This document shows positions 45,296 through 56,645 of a stretch of 64,000 bases of DNA, piece by piece. Within the stretch, counting starts at the first letter, position 1; the number at the start of each line of letters is the position of its first letter. The translations under genes and the position numbers were made by a program. The notes beneath the pieces are model-generated. The model did no database searches. It saw only the letters and a program-made list of their open reading frames with translations, and had not been told where the DNA came from. The stretch covers positions 6,515,854 through 6,579,853 of the forward strand of contig NC_033628.1 of NCBI RefSeq assembly GCF_001540865.1, read 5' to 3'. This DNA comes from Ananas comosus (lineage: Eukaryota > Streptophyta > Magnoliopsida > Poales > Bromeliaceae).

Positions 45296-47755
45296 TCAAC
45301 GCTCTGCTTTCACTTGTTGGCACGTTAAGCACTTCGCCACAAAGCGCCCAATATCACCCTTCATTCCCGGCCACCAATAATGCATTTTCAATCCTCGATA
45401 CATTTTGGTGCCCCTCGAGTGATCAGCATACGGAGATCTGTGTGCTTCTTGTAAAATCAATTCGCGAAGCTCTCCATCTTTCGGCACACACCATCGGTTT
45501 CTAAACCGAAGCGCACCATCGGCGTTTATACTAAAATCGCCGCCACGCCCTTCCTCGATGTTTCGCCGCACCTTTTGGAGCTCTGGGTCTGCGGGTTGCA
45601 GATCTTTAATCCTCTCCAACAAGGTCGGTTGGACAACGAGTGCCATCAGCTGAGTCGGGACCTCGGGAGCGACCACTTCAAGGTCCAACCGCTCCATATC
45701 CAGCCACAGAGGTGTTTGCTGGGTAACATCAAATGCGAGGTTCTTCGCTGACTTCCTACTTAGTGCGTTCGCGACCACATGTGCCTTCCCGGGGTAGTAG
45801 AGGATATCGACATCATAATCCTTTAACAGCTCCAACCACCGCCGCTGACGCATATTGAGCTCCTTCTGAGTAAACAAGTACTTTAAGCTCTTGTGGTCGG
45901 TATAGATCTCACAGTGGGCACCATATAAATAGTGCCTCCACAGCTTTAAGGCGAATATCACCGCCGCTAGCTCCAAATCATGGATGGGGTAGTTCTTCTC
46001 GTAGCTCTTCAGCTGACGGGATGCGTAGGCAATCACCTTCCCGTTTTGCATCAACACACACCCCAACCCAAGATAGGAGGCATCACTATAAACCACAAAG
46101 TCTTCGCCCTGCACCGGTAGAGCGAGCACCGGAGTCGAAGTCAATCTTTGCTTCAACTCTTTGAAACTCCGGTCGCATTCTTCGCTCCAAACGAACTTGG
46201 TGCCTTTCTGGGTTAGACGAGTAAGTGGAATCACTATCTTTGAAAAGCCTTCCACAAACCGCCTATAGTAGCCCACTAAGCCCACGAAGCTTCGAACCTC
46301 CGTGACATTCGTCGGGCGCGGCCAATCCTTGATTGCCTCAACTTTCCTCAGGTCTACAGAAATTCCACCCGCGGAAATTACATGCCCTAGAAATGCGACT
46401 TCTCGGAGCCAGAAGTCACACTTCTTCAACTTAGCATATAGCTTTTCCTCTCGAAGGACTTGAAGCACTATCCTCAAATGCTCGGCATGTTCCTCGTCAC
46501 TACGAGAGTAGACCAATATGTCGTCCATAAAGACCACGACGAATCGATCCACGACGAATCGATCCAAATACTTCTTGAAGACACGGTTCATCAAGTCCAT
46601 AAACGCCGCTGGAGCGTTCGTGAGCCCAAATGGCATGACCGTGAATTCGTAATGTCCATACCGCGTACGAAATGCGGTCTTCTGCACCTCCTCCGGCTTG
46701 ATCTTCACTTGATGGTAGCCGGATTGCAAGTCTATCTTCGAGTACACGCACGACCCTTGCAACTGATCAAACAAGTCATCGATTCGGGGTAGTGGGTACT
46801 TGTTCTTGATCGTGACTCTGTTCAATTCTCGGTAGTCCACGCAGAGTCGAAACGATCCGTCCTTCTTCCGTACAAACAACACCGGGGCTCCCCACGGTGA
46901 CACACTTGGCCGGATAAATTGCTTGTCGAGGAGGTCTTGCAGTTGACTCCTCAACTCCTTTAATTCTGCCGGCGCCATGCGGCACGGGGCCTTCGAGATC
47001 GGTGCAGTGCCGGGAATCAAGTCTATGACGAACTCGATCTCCCGATCCGGCGGTATCCCCGGCAACTCCGCGGGAAACACATCCGGGAACTCCCGCACTA
47101 CCGCTAGCTCTTCCAATGTTGGAGCTACTCGTTCCACTTCCACAACGGTTGCCAAAAATGCTGCACAACCGTTGCTCACCAACTTTCTTGCCCTTGTCGC
47201 CGACACCGTCGCGACGAAGCACGAGCTCTGGCAAGCTTGATAGGTGAATTCTTCTTGTCCTGGCTCACAGAACGTGATCACCCTGCTTTTGCAATCGATC
47301 GTTGCATGATACTTCGAAAGCCAATCTATGCCCAATATGACATCGTACGCTTCTAGTTTCGTGAGCTCCAACGTCCGGATTGGCATAATCCGTTCGCCTA
47401 TTTGCACCGAACACGAGGCGCACTCCGAGTAGGTATTAAATGTCGACCCAGGGCCCTCTACTCGCCACTTGTCACTCGCTTCTATATATATGCCATGCAT
47501 GCGTGCGAATGATCTACTTATGAATGAATGCGTGGCTCCTGTATCAAATAAACCCCTGGAGCGAACTCCGTTAATTAAAACCATACCTGCCACAAGGCGA
47601 TGCTCCTCCGCCTCTGCAAGCTCCTCAGCTTGGACCTGAGCGGCGAACACCCGTCCGCTCGGGGCCGATCGCGCCACCTCAGGTGGACGCGACATCGTCG
47701 CGCGTCCAGTCGACGCGGCCGTCGGTGGAGCTCCTCCATAGTGAGCCGGAATCAC
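45296..47755 (-). CDS. pol: protease, reverse transcriptase, RNase H (open stretch of 819 codons)
   Basis: Longest open frame of the window; it is part of gag-pol and not an independent gene. The protease has [11 protein letters not shown] (about residue 70). RT has [20 protein letters not shown] and FMDDILVYS (the YVDD-box position). RNase H has VVYSDAS, ELAAV and TDHKSL. The start of integrase has the H..H and CLTC zinc-binding residues. A 15-base tandem duplication (46536-46565) repeats the residues DRFVV just before the catalytic FMDD. The annotated left edge is where the frame continues from gag; no start codon is needed. It would copy element RNA to cDNA. The stop at 45296 would remove the integrase. 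Confidence 0.93.
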   Translation of the reverse strand: MIPAHYGGAPPTAASTGRATMSRPPEVARSAPSGRVFAAQVQAEELAEAEEHRLVAGMVLINGVRSRGLFDTGATHSFISRSFARMHGIYIEASDKWRVEGPGSTFNTYSECASCSVQIGERIMPIRTLELTKLEAYDVILGIDWLSKYHATIDCKSRVITFCEPGQEEFTYQACQSSCFVATVSATRARKLVSNGCAAFLATVVEVERVAPTLEELAVVREFPDVFPAELPGIPPDREIEFVIDLIPGTAPISKAPCRMAPAELKELRSQLQDLLDKQFIRPSVSPWGAPVLFVRKKDGSFRLCVDYRELNRVTIKNKYPLPRIDDLFDQLQGSCVYSKIDLQSGYHQVKIKPEEVQKTAFRTRYGHYEFTVMPFGLTNAPAAFMDLMNRVFKKYLDRFVVDRFVVVFMDDILVYSRSDEEHAEHLRIVLQVLREEKLYAKLKKCDFWLREVAFLGHVISAGGISVDLRKVEAIKDWPRPTNVTEVRSFVGLVGYYRRFVEGFSKIVIPLTRLTQKGTKFVWSEECDRSFKELKQRLTSTPVLALPVQGEDFVVYSDASYLGLGCVLMQNGKVIAYASRQLKSYEKNYPIHDLELAAVIFALKLWRHYLYGAHCEIYTDHKSLKYLFTQKELNMRQRRWLELLKDYDVDILYYPGKAHVVANALSRKSAKNLAFDVTQQTPLWLDMERLDLEVVAPEVPTQLMALVVQPTLLERIKDLQPADPELQKVRRNIEEGRGGDFSINADGALRFRNRWCVPKDGELRELILQEAHRSPYADHSRGTKMYRGLKMHYWWPGMKGDIGRFVAKCLTCQQVKAER

Positions 47756-48125
47756 CGGTGCCGATGCAGTCGAAGGGGCAGGTGAGGCTCCTCCCCCCGG
47801 GCAATCTCAAATGAAGTGTCCCGGCTGCCCACATTTGTAGCACTTGCCTCGGCCTTGTTCACAGCGCGAGACCGGGTGGTCTTCGCCGCATACAATGCAT
47901 CGCCGCGCTCCACCGCCTTTCTGTTGAGTGCGCGGATACTTCGGGGGTTTCTTATAACGTGTTTGACCACCCGAACTACCGCCGCCTTGGCGTTTCTTGC
48001 CCTTGTCCTTGGACTCCGCCAAAAGCTCACGCTTCTCCCGAACGTGGGCGTCTCCATGCTCTGCCCATAGCGCTCGATCAAAGACCTCAGCAAAGGTCGT
48101 GAGCTTAAGTATTTACACAGCCTTG
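47756..48125 (-). pseudogene. gag C-terminus with two zinc knuckles
   Basis: Frame LKLTTFAEVFDRALW, a basic linker, then CIVCGEDHPVSRC and CYKCGQPGHF. A TGA at 47807-47809 replaces the residue before the last Cys of the second knuckle. It is in the same frame as pol. It is cut at 48126-48130 by the TAAAT target site of the plus-strand element; the rest of gag is at 59425. Confidence 0.85.
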
Positions 48126-49727
48126 TAAATTGTAACATATGGAAAACTTGAAGTTGCAATGTCAACCTTGATCTAGGGGATCAAAGTGAGGATTGAACTA
48201 GTTGGACATCATCCTCGAGTGAATTGTGATGCGTTGGAATGACTTTCAGAGATAAATAAGTGTTTCGGCGCAAATTGGGCGCGAAACGAAATATAAAGAG
48301 AATTTTCGGATTTCCGACGCTAACTTTGATTAAAAGAATTAAAGTAAGGCGTGAGGATAAATTGTGGTATCTCCGAATCAATTGTGAAGCTTTGGAAAAG
48401 CCAAGGGTGTGTTTTCAAAGGATTTTGAAGAGCTCAGTGCGAAGTGGTAGTGTAAAAAAGTAGAAAATGCAATAGGAGCTGATTCTATTGTTAATTCGGC
48501 TCCAATAATGTCAAAATGCAAAGGAATTGCTTCCAAACTAAATTAGTAGCTTGTGAAGATCCCTTGGTATATTTTGGAAGTGTTTGGGTGAAATCGGAGT
48601 GAAAACAGAAAATGTAGACTTTTCTGTAAAGAACGGGACTGAGAAAATTAGCAGAAAATGCACAGTGTCAGAAAATTATGAAAATTGGCAAAGATGTCAG
48701 GAACATTTTTATGAGGCTAGATTTGAAGTTTAATATTTTTTTGACACCTGTAGAGAGAGAAATAGCATATGAAAGTTATCTGATAAAGCTTATAGTTCGG
48801 GACAGTTCGCAGTGACCAAACGGGGTCGAAACTGAAATGTTAAAATTTCAGTGGACTTGTTAAGTAAAAATGAACATTCTTGTCAAAATTGAGCTCAATC
48901 GGACTGTCGGAAGGGCTAAACATATATGAAAATGAACGCGAGAGACATGAGAATGAATATATATATGAACGGGAAAGCCATAGTTATGCTAAATTCATAT
49001 GTTCATGATATATAAATGTTGAACTTGTAAATATCATGTTAAATCTGTAAAAGCCAAGGGCATGTAAATTGAATATGAAATGTGAACCTAGATGCTATTG
49101 TCGACACTTAAAAGCGAATATTTGAGGCATGTGCCCAAACATATGTGAAAATGAATATATTATAGTTCAAGCTATATGAACGTCGATAATGATTAGAAAC
49201 CTCGATGGCAATAAGTATATAATCTGTAAACCTCACGTGAAATCCCTAAGTATTGGGTATAAATCGACAACTCCAGTTGAGTAGAAATCTAAACGGTAAC
49301 GAGGTAAATGAAAATGTGCAGATTATAAACCTAGGCATGGAGAACTAGGATATTGAACAGATCGAGTGGCATGAACCTAGAGTTATTAAACATAGGTTGG
49401 ACATGAAATAAGCCTAGTGTTATTGAACATAGGTCGGACATTAACCTAGTGTCATTGGACCTAGGTCGAGTATGTAAACCTAGAGTTGAGATCTAGGAGA
49501 AAGTATATAAAACCTAGTGTAAGTGAACCTAGGTTATGATGTCAAGAACCATTTAGTAAAAGTAAACTAAGTTATGAATTATAGTGGCAATAGGACCACT
49601 AGAAAGTGAATAATATAGACCTAAGAAGGTCGTCAACATAGGGTCAGTGAGTAAACCCTTAAGTTGTGAAATGGATTCCGGAATCCTTAGGAATGGTGTG
49701 ATGGCAGAAATAGAATCTTAACTACGG

Positions 49728-49975
49728 GATTGACGGTTCTCCTCTCCCGGTAGTGATTCAACGGGATCGACGGTTCTCCTCTCCCGGTATGCCATGAAAC
49801 AAGTGAAGTGAATCGTAACTACGGGATCGACGGTTCTCCTCTCCCGGTAGTGATTCAACGGGATTGACGGTTCTCCTCTCCCGGAGCTAACGGGTTTGAC
49901 GGTTCTCCTCGCCCGTTGAGCTTGAGCGACTTAGGGTCACGGGGATCGACGGTTCTCCTCTCCCTGTGATGGACC
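49728..49975 (+). repeat. minisatellite, GGGATCGACGGTTCTCCTCTCCC units
   Basis: About seven copies of the 18-base core GACGGTTCTCCTCTCCCG, spaced unevenly by AGTGATTCAAC-type linkers. The sister LTR (58285-58520) has the same array with many single-base losses. Confidence 0.85.
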
Positions 49976-50427
49976 TAGTGTCGCGTGGACTTAAGGCTGA
50001 GGTGTTGTGAGACGTCCTTCACCTCGAGCCTGACTTGACGCGGTACTCCGCGGTTGATTGACTCAAGACCGAGTCGAGTGGCTAGATGGCTAAGGTAAAG
50101 TAACCTTAGGAAAGAATCGCCAGTGAGTACAATAAGAATAAAGAATAAAGCATAAAGAAAAGAATAAGGAAATAGCTAATGAATGAAACTAGCTAAGAAA
50201 GAATAAAACAGCTACAAGTAAAGAATGGCTAATGATATAAAGTAGAATCAAGTAATCTACTTACATGAATTACAGGTAATGCATATTGCATAGCAGCGAG
50301 GCAAGGTATGGTTTTATTGATCGCATCGTTAAATATCTATCTATCTATCTATTGTTGAACTAACCTACTGTTTCCTCCTTTGGACCTGGTAGGTCGAGCT
50401 CTTCTCTTGGGTGGCCGTACCCACTGG

Positions 50428-50447
50428 GAACTATATTTATATAGTTC
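50428..50447 (+). promoter_or_regulatory. LTR hairpin, perfect 9-bp stem GAACTATAT / ATATAGTTC
   Basis: TT loop between CCCACTGG and CTCACCCCC. An acceptor-like TACAG ends at 50475. The 3' LTR has the identical hairpin at 58973-58992. Confidence 0.65.
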
Positions 50448-50882
50448 TCACCCCCGTGTTGTTTTGGGGGTACAGGTTGCACGCGAGCGGCGCGGCGGCG
50501 CGAGGACAGGGCGTAGTTCCGTAGATAGCGCCCCACCACCGAGACCGAGATAGCAATACCTTGAAGAAGTTAAGTTCAGAGTTCAAATTGAAAGAAACAA
50601 ACTTGTAGTGAAATTGTATAAGTTTTGTAATAACTTAAAGGTATTTGGAATTTTGTAAATATAAAATGCTGAGATGAATGCTTGTAATAGCATAGTTAGC
50701 ACTTTTTGTTTTTGATACTTACGCAATCTGTGGTTGAATACAGTTTCTGTTTGGAACCTCTTGTATTGCATTGTATAGATTGTGACACCTAGAACGTACA
50801 GGGGAGGCTCTGTCCGTTCGGCGGTCTGTCGGCGTACCCGAATCCGACCAAATAGGCGGAGCTCGGGGCGTGACAGATTAAA

Positions 50883-50895
50883 TGGTATCAGAGCA
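50883..50895 (+). other. primer-binding site, tRNA-iMet
   Basis: TGGTATCAGAGCA starts seven bases after the 5' LTR end. Confidence 0.9.
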
Positions 50896-51237
50896 TAAAA
50901 AGAGTAATAGAAACGGTTTAGATGGACCTAGGAGACCTAGGATAGTAAACCGTAAGGACTTACGCTCGTGAGAGACGAGGACTTGTGACGTGTGGCGAAA
51001 GGTGAATCGATTGGGTCAAGTTTAGTAAACCTCTAAGACGGATATTAGAGGTAGATTCAAGGTTCAGTTTATTCTCAGCCAAGTGAGTTCATGTTGGGTC
51101 GACACAACATGAAACCGGGGGATGGGAATAAGCTTCCTTGCATGACTTTCGCCCGATTTGAGTCCGTATTAATCGTTTCGTATTCGGCCTAGAGGGTCGA
51201 GGACTGACCGAGTTATCGTGTCAGGTTTCTGGGAACG

Positions 51238-52464
51238 ATGGCACCGCGTAGGCGATCTTCGACTAGATCGGCGCGGGATGGGACAAGTGGTGTCCCTGAG
51301 CGAACCGAGACGAGCGGAGACTTGGAGCTTCGCGAGCAATTGGCCACACTCGTGGGAGTGGTCAGGCAACAAGTGGATGTAGTGCAGCGTCAGCAGGAAG
51401 CTGCTCTGCGCCATGAAGAGCGGATAAAGAGACTCCAGGGGACAGTAGATCACTTGGTGACTACACCAGTTGGGGCTAGTCAAGGACAGCCGGGAGTTGC
51501 GACGGAGGCATTTCCGTCAGGGTCGGGCAATCCGACTGCTGTTAGTACAGAGATGGAAGTTGAAAGAGAGAGTGCTTTAGCGGCTCTAATGACTTTCAAG
51601 AAGTTTGATCCACCTACTCTTGATGGAGAGGACATAGATCTATGGACTGTGGAGTCGTGGATTGACTCCCTAGAGATTATTTTCGAGGATTTGTACACGG
51701 TGGAGCAGGACAAGGTACGCCTAGCCATGCATTGTTTGCAACGATCAGCGAAGGTGTGGTGGAAAGGCATCAAGCAGAATCGATCACTTAGTCTTCCTCC
51801 TATGGGTTGGACGGAGTTTCGGGAATTAATACTCTCTGTTTATTTTCCCGATAGTGAAAAGAGAAAACTTCGGGACAGGTTTCAGAAATTACAACAAGGA
51901 GATCGCTCTGTGAGGGAGTACGAGCGGGAATTCTCCCGTCTCGTGAACTGTGTTCCAAGTGTGGTACAAGACGATAAGGATCGAGCTGAATGTTTTGTAC
52001 GAGGACTTCGGCCTGATATTTTCAAAGCAGTGCATAATCTTAAGTTGCAGACTTTTGCTGAAGTTGTGGATCGGGCTCTATGGATAGAGCAAGGCAATGC
52101 TTTTGTGCGTGAAGAGCGCGAGGCTGAGGAATGTAAGCGAGTGAGGTCACTACCAAGTAGCTCAGATGAACAGTCAAGTTTTGGACACCTCTCGACATCA
52201 TCCTCTACTCGATTCTCCCCACGATGTGTGATTTGTGGTGGTTCTCATTGGGCACGACGTTGCGTGCAACGGGAAGGAAAGTGCACTCGATGTGGACAAC
52301 CGGAACACCCAGGTTATGAGTGCTTGCAAAGTGATAGTATGTGGGCGACGCCTTTTTCCTCCCCGGGACAACTTGCAGGTGTGCCACCTGCGGCACGGTC
52401 TGGAGAGCGATTGAGGATAAGGCAACCGAGGGGTTCGCGACGGGCAGCAAGTGGCCGTGAATAG
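51238..52464 (+). CDS. gypsy gag, 408 residues
   Basis: Starts ATG at 51238 after an untranslated leader. It has a basic N-terminus, a coiled region (~35-75), then the Retrotrans_gag domain (~residues 110-280) with FKKFDPPTLDGEDIDLW, HCLQRSAKVWWKG, SVREYEREFSRLVNCVP and CFVRGLRPDIF. Two zinc knuckles near the end are CVICGGSHWARRC (CX2CX3HX4C, one residue short) and CTRCGQPEHPGYEC. It ends at TAG 52462-52464, but the frame then stays open for ~20 more codons, so this stop may be a CAG-to-TAG change in a longer protein. No protease or RT follows. It would package element RNA, with enzymes supplied by another element. Confidence 0.88.
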   Translation: MAPRRRSSTRSARDGTSGVPERTETSGDLELREQLATLVGVVRQQVDVVQRQQEAALRHEERIKRLQGTVDHLVTTPVGASQGQPGVATEAFPSGSGNPTAVSTEMEVERESALAALMTFKKFDPPTLDGEDIDLWTVESWIDSLEIIFEDLYTVEQDKVRLAMHCLQRSAKVWWKGIKQNRSLSLPPMGWTEFRELILSVYFPDSEKRKLRDRFQKLQQGDRSVREYEREFSRLVNCVPSVVQDDKDRAECFVRGLRPDIFKAVHNLKLQTFAEVVDRALWIEQGNAFVREEREAEECKRVRSLPSSSDEQSSFGHLSTSSSTRFSPRCVICGGSHWARRCVQREGKCTRCGQPEHPGYECLQSDSMWATPFSSPGQLAGVPPAARSGERLRIRQPRGSRRAASGRE

Positions 52465-53945
52465 GCGACCCATGTGGTGGAACCTGCTGCGATTGGTCGT
52501 AATGTGGCAGGTATGAGTTAATTAAAGCAAGCATGTATTTCAATATGATATCACTTGGTGCATTGCATGCATTCATTGTGTAATCTGTTACTACTATAGT
52601 GATCAAGTGAATGGATAAGGGTAGAGACCCGAACATGATTGTGTTGTGGATGTGTAGTACTTGTTGGAACAGGTAAGAGTCCTGGAACACTAGCAAATCG
52701 CTGGTGATAGCCTGTGAGAAGAAGTGAGACTCGTAGTAGAAATGGTAGTGATTGACCAACTCTCAAAACCAGTGCGAGTGGCTGATTGCGAGAGTCTAGT
52801 CGCGATGTTCGTGGAATTCTTGTACGACCGAGCATTTTGCAGGTTGTTCTAGTAGATCGAACAGTGAAAATAGAATCACTGTTGCGTCTGGTACGTGCAC
52901 GTGGACCTAGTGGTACCTCGAATTGAGGTAAGTAGGTCGTGCTCGTGTAGTCGATATCCATAGGCAAGAGTTGCCTAATGCTAGACTTAATATAGCACGC
53001 GATAGAGTCGTGTAGAGCACTCGAGTGTTGGTGCTCGTAGAGTGCAGATTTGTTTCAGCCGTGAGTGTGTTGGTAGTAGCACTTTAGTGTTTCTAAGTGT
53101 GAAGCGTGCCAGAGATCACTCATAGGGCCGGTGGCTCGCACTAGGTGCGTAGGAGCCGATAGTGGTACATATGCTCAGCAGAGTGTCGCGTGAGACGACG
53201 TTTGCGGGTAGTGCTTGGGGACGATCCGTGCCTGGACCATTTGTGAATTGTGGAGCCTGGACCCATTGGGTAGGCGCAGTCAGCTATGAGAGATAGCGGC
53301 CCGATACCTACAGGTAGGGCGGAGAGTTTTGGTCAGGACGGTAGTCCGAGCATAGACCGAGTACGTGGAATGCCACGTGTTAGACCGTGAAATCGGTGAT
53401 GCACTGAGAGTGCGATTATGACCCAACCCGAGGACTTGGCGTGATTTAGGGTCTTAGTTACTCCTGGTTGGAGTATGTGCGAATTCTCTAATGAGAATTT
53501 CGCCCAATAATGATAATTGGGTCTACGCTTGTGAGCGAGAGACGTTGAGTTAAGCGCTAGGCCTAACAAATCGTCGATCCGATTCGCGAACAGATCTGTG
53601 GTAATTGAGACACGTAGTTACCCGTGTGCATTGTAAGTGAGTAGTTCGAATATTTCGAACATGTCCAAGTGAAGGATAGTGAGTAGGGACCGTGAAAGCG
53701 AAGGCTTGGTCCTATGGATTATCTAGTCAGAATTGCTAAAATAAGCATCGATGACGAGCTGAGATTGGAAACGCGAACAAAGGGTTCGTAGAGACTGATT
53801 CGGAGGAATCAGGGTAGCATAGGTTGAAATTCAGAAGCTACAGACTGAAATGATTCTACATGTTGATGATGGTTGATACTTATCTCCATCCGTTGAGTAA
53901 AAGAGGAGTAATAGGAATCTAAGTTTCGCGGACGAAACTTTTATT
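52465..53945 (+). other. non-coding internal region where pol would be
   Basis: No protease, RT, RNase H or integrase motif in any frame. Only short frames. The last ~30 bases hold AGTTTCGCGGACGAAACTT, the inverted repeat before the polypurine tract, which matches the 26960 element. Confidence 0.7.
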
Positions 53946-53949
53946 AACG

Positions 53950-53958
53950 AGGGGAGAA
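53950..53958 (+). other. polypurine tract of the gag-only element
   Basis: AGGGGAGAA. In the uninterrupted element it would be followed directly by TGTAACATATGG of the 3' LTR; the solo LTR sits exactly at this border. Confidence 0.75.
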
Positions 53959-53960
53959 TG

Positions 53961-56642
53961 TGTCACGCCCCGGGACCGATACCAATTTGGCCCGACCCGA
54001 GCTCGTCAAACAGACGCCGAACGGACAGAGTTTCCCCTATCCGCCCAAGGCTCATCACATGTACAAATTCAAACAAGAAATGCACTAGCGGAAACATACA
54101 CAAACGGCTTACACGAAGGTAAGCAATAGCCATTAGTGAAAGAAAAAGGAAACTAACATTCACAAGTAATATGATTCATTTTAGATCATATACATTGCAT
54201 TCATCTAGTAATTTAGCAAATTCTTACATTCATTACATCATTTCTTTCTTACATCACATTTACCTCAAAACAAGCTTTACATTCTTTCTTTACATCACTA
54301 ATCATCAAATACAAAAGATGATCATAAGGTACTTTACTACAAAATGAAACCCAACATTGGTGGCCTCTGACTAAGGCGCGATACCTTTACCTCGGTCGCT
54401 CGCCGGCTCGCTCGGTCCCGGCTTTGTGGAAATAGTGGGGTGAGAACTACAACAAAGTTCCCAGTGGGTTCGGCCTCAACATCTAAGCCGACTTTTCCTA
54501 CCTGAGCACTACTAAGCATAATAGAAAGGATAAGCTGACAATAGTAGTAACGCAACCTAACAACATGAAGTAATATGCCTGAACATAAAGCAAGGAATAT
54601 GCTCAACATAACAATGTAATTATGCAAATTTTTTGTTCTTTTCACTTACTCTTTGTTCTTGTTCTTTGCACTTTGTCTTGTTCTTTGTTTCTTAATCTCA
54701 AGCTAACCCGGGGTATCGGCCACATTAACTTGCTTCACATTAAGTCCATCATCGCAGGAACTCACCAGCTAGGAGACGTCCTTACGGTTTACTCCAACCC
54801 GGATGCATAACTCCGGAGCGCATCGCCCGAGGGGGCGCAACCGCCCTCGAGCACGGTAACTAATAGCAAGTATGATCGAATCCTTAACTCAAAGGATTTT
54901 ATAAGTTCAATCTTGACTTTACACTAGCTCTAGTGTTCTTATATCACTTTATGTTGCAAACTCATGCAATCACATTCTTTACATTTCTTTTACTTTGCTA
55001 TCTCTAGCAATTATATCTTCATATCTTTACTTTGCTACCTCTAGCACTTCGTGTTCTTTATTTCCCCACATTGCTTTAACTTAAACATTGTCATTTCATC
55101 ATTCTTTACATTACAATTGTTATTTTGCACACCACTAACTCTAGTGTCTCTTTACTATACATTTTCAAATGCCACTCGATCTATGTCATTGTGCATTCGT
55201 TCTTTTGCTCACTTTGGTGCTCACACTTTCTCTCATGCATACATCTTAGGGTTTTTGACATATTAGGTTCTCAACCATCTCATTATCCAAGTTGTGTTCA
55301 CAATCATGCAATCATCACATTTCATCATTACTTTACCCTAAAATGCATGCAATAATATGTAGAACATATGCTCAAAGAATGACACATTAGCATAGAAGGA
55401 AGTTCAATGAGTTTGAGAAGCACCACCCACCTGTAGCGTCTCTTTAGGTGCTCCGACGATTTTTCGGGATTTTTAGATCCTTCGTTCTTTACCTGCGGCA
55501 AAACGAAGCCAACTTAGAGCATTTTGCCCATAACTTTTCATCGGCTTTTCGTAACGTAAATCCGAACGCCACCAACGCGTCGGAAATACCCCCAATTAGG
55601 TTTTAGAGGGTCAATGTTTGCACGCTTAGAAACCCTCATGAGCAAAAGCCCCAATTTGGGGGCCCTAGCTCCAATGCGTATCAAAACTAGGTTTGATCTC
55701 ATTGGGAAGCAAAAGTAGCTTCATGTATACTCTAAATAGTCCATTAGAAACATTCTTAGGCTTTCCAAAACCCTAGATTAGATTTCACCATTAGAGTGGT
55801 CCAAGCTCACCTCTATAGCAAACTAGTTGTTGATCTCTAAAGAAGCAAAAAGAAGCTTCAAACTCTTTAATCATTCCATTAAAAACCCATTCTAGCTCAT
55901 CCAAACTCATTCTAGGGTTTACTATGATTAAGTGAAGCTTACCTCAAGGCTTTTCCCTAACTTGCATTAGAGAGGAAGAAGATCGAAGCCTCTTGTGCTC
56001 TTTGATCTTCTTCTTCACTTTTTCTCCTTCTTTTCCTTCTTTTCTTCCTTTATTCTTCTTCTCTTTTGTCTTCTAGAGCAGAGAGAGGCGAGCAGAGCAG
56101 AGTGTGAGAGCGCGTGAGCGAAATGAGAGCAAATATCTCATTTGGCCTCATACATAGCTATTGGGTTCCAAAATGCAATAAACCCCTCAACTTTCACTTA
56201 AATACACTGCTCGAACTGGGCTGATCGCCGCAGGCAGAGACCGCGTCTCCCCGAGCAGGGACCGTTCCCGAACGTCCACCGCTGCGCAGCCAGAGGCCGC
56301 TGCGCGCGATTGCGACGCGTCTCTCTCTGATGGACTCGGTCTCTGGGGGACCGGTCTCTCAGGCAGAGACCGGTTCCCGAGAGCTGATAACTTCCAGACT
56401 TAGCCGATTTTTCGGCTGTCTCATTCCACACGCGTTCGGGACGGTCTCTCCCACCAGGACCGGTCCCCGAGAGCTTGAAAATCTGCAGCTTTTGCAGAAT
56501 TGATTTTAGCTCTCGAAAACCTTCCACAACTCACTTTTGATCATTTTAACTACCTCGAACTTCGGAAGTGTACATCCTCGCACTTTGGTCAATTTGACTA
56601 AAGTTCGACATTTTTATTTTCCGAATTTTCGCGTATATTACA
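53961..56642 (-). mobile_element. minus-strand gypsy-type solo LTR
   Basis: TGTCACGCCCC to ATATTACA, 2682 bases. Exact target duplication GAATG at 53956-53960 and 56643-56647, the second copy overlapping the first two bases of the 3' LTR. Related to 27436-30158. It contains a hairpin (54444-54460) and degraded GGGACCGGT repeats (56235-56470). Confidence 0.9.
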
Positions 56643-56645
56643 GAA

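Larger units (their letters stand above)
48131..50875 (+). repeat. 5' LTR of the gag-only element
   Basis: 2745 bases, TGTAACATATGG to GGGGCGTGACA. It carries tandem AACCTAGTGTT units (49370-49540), tandem GACGGTTCTCCTCTCCCG units (49728-49975), a perfect hairpin (50428-50447) and the module AGGGGAGGCTCTGTCCG (50800-50816). It lacks an ACCGGT cluster. Confidence 0.92.

Noticed and set aside
49728..49975. CRISPR-like array
   Set aside because: The repeats are short, unevenly spaced and their spacers repeat too; this is a plant LTR minisatellite.
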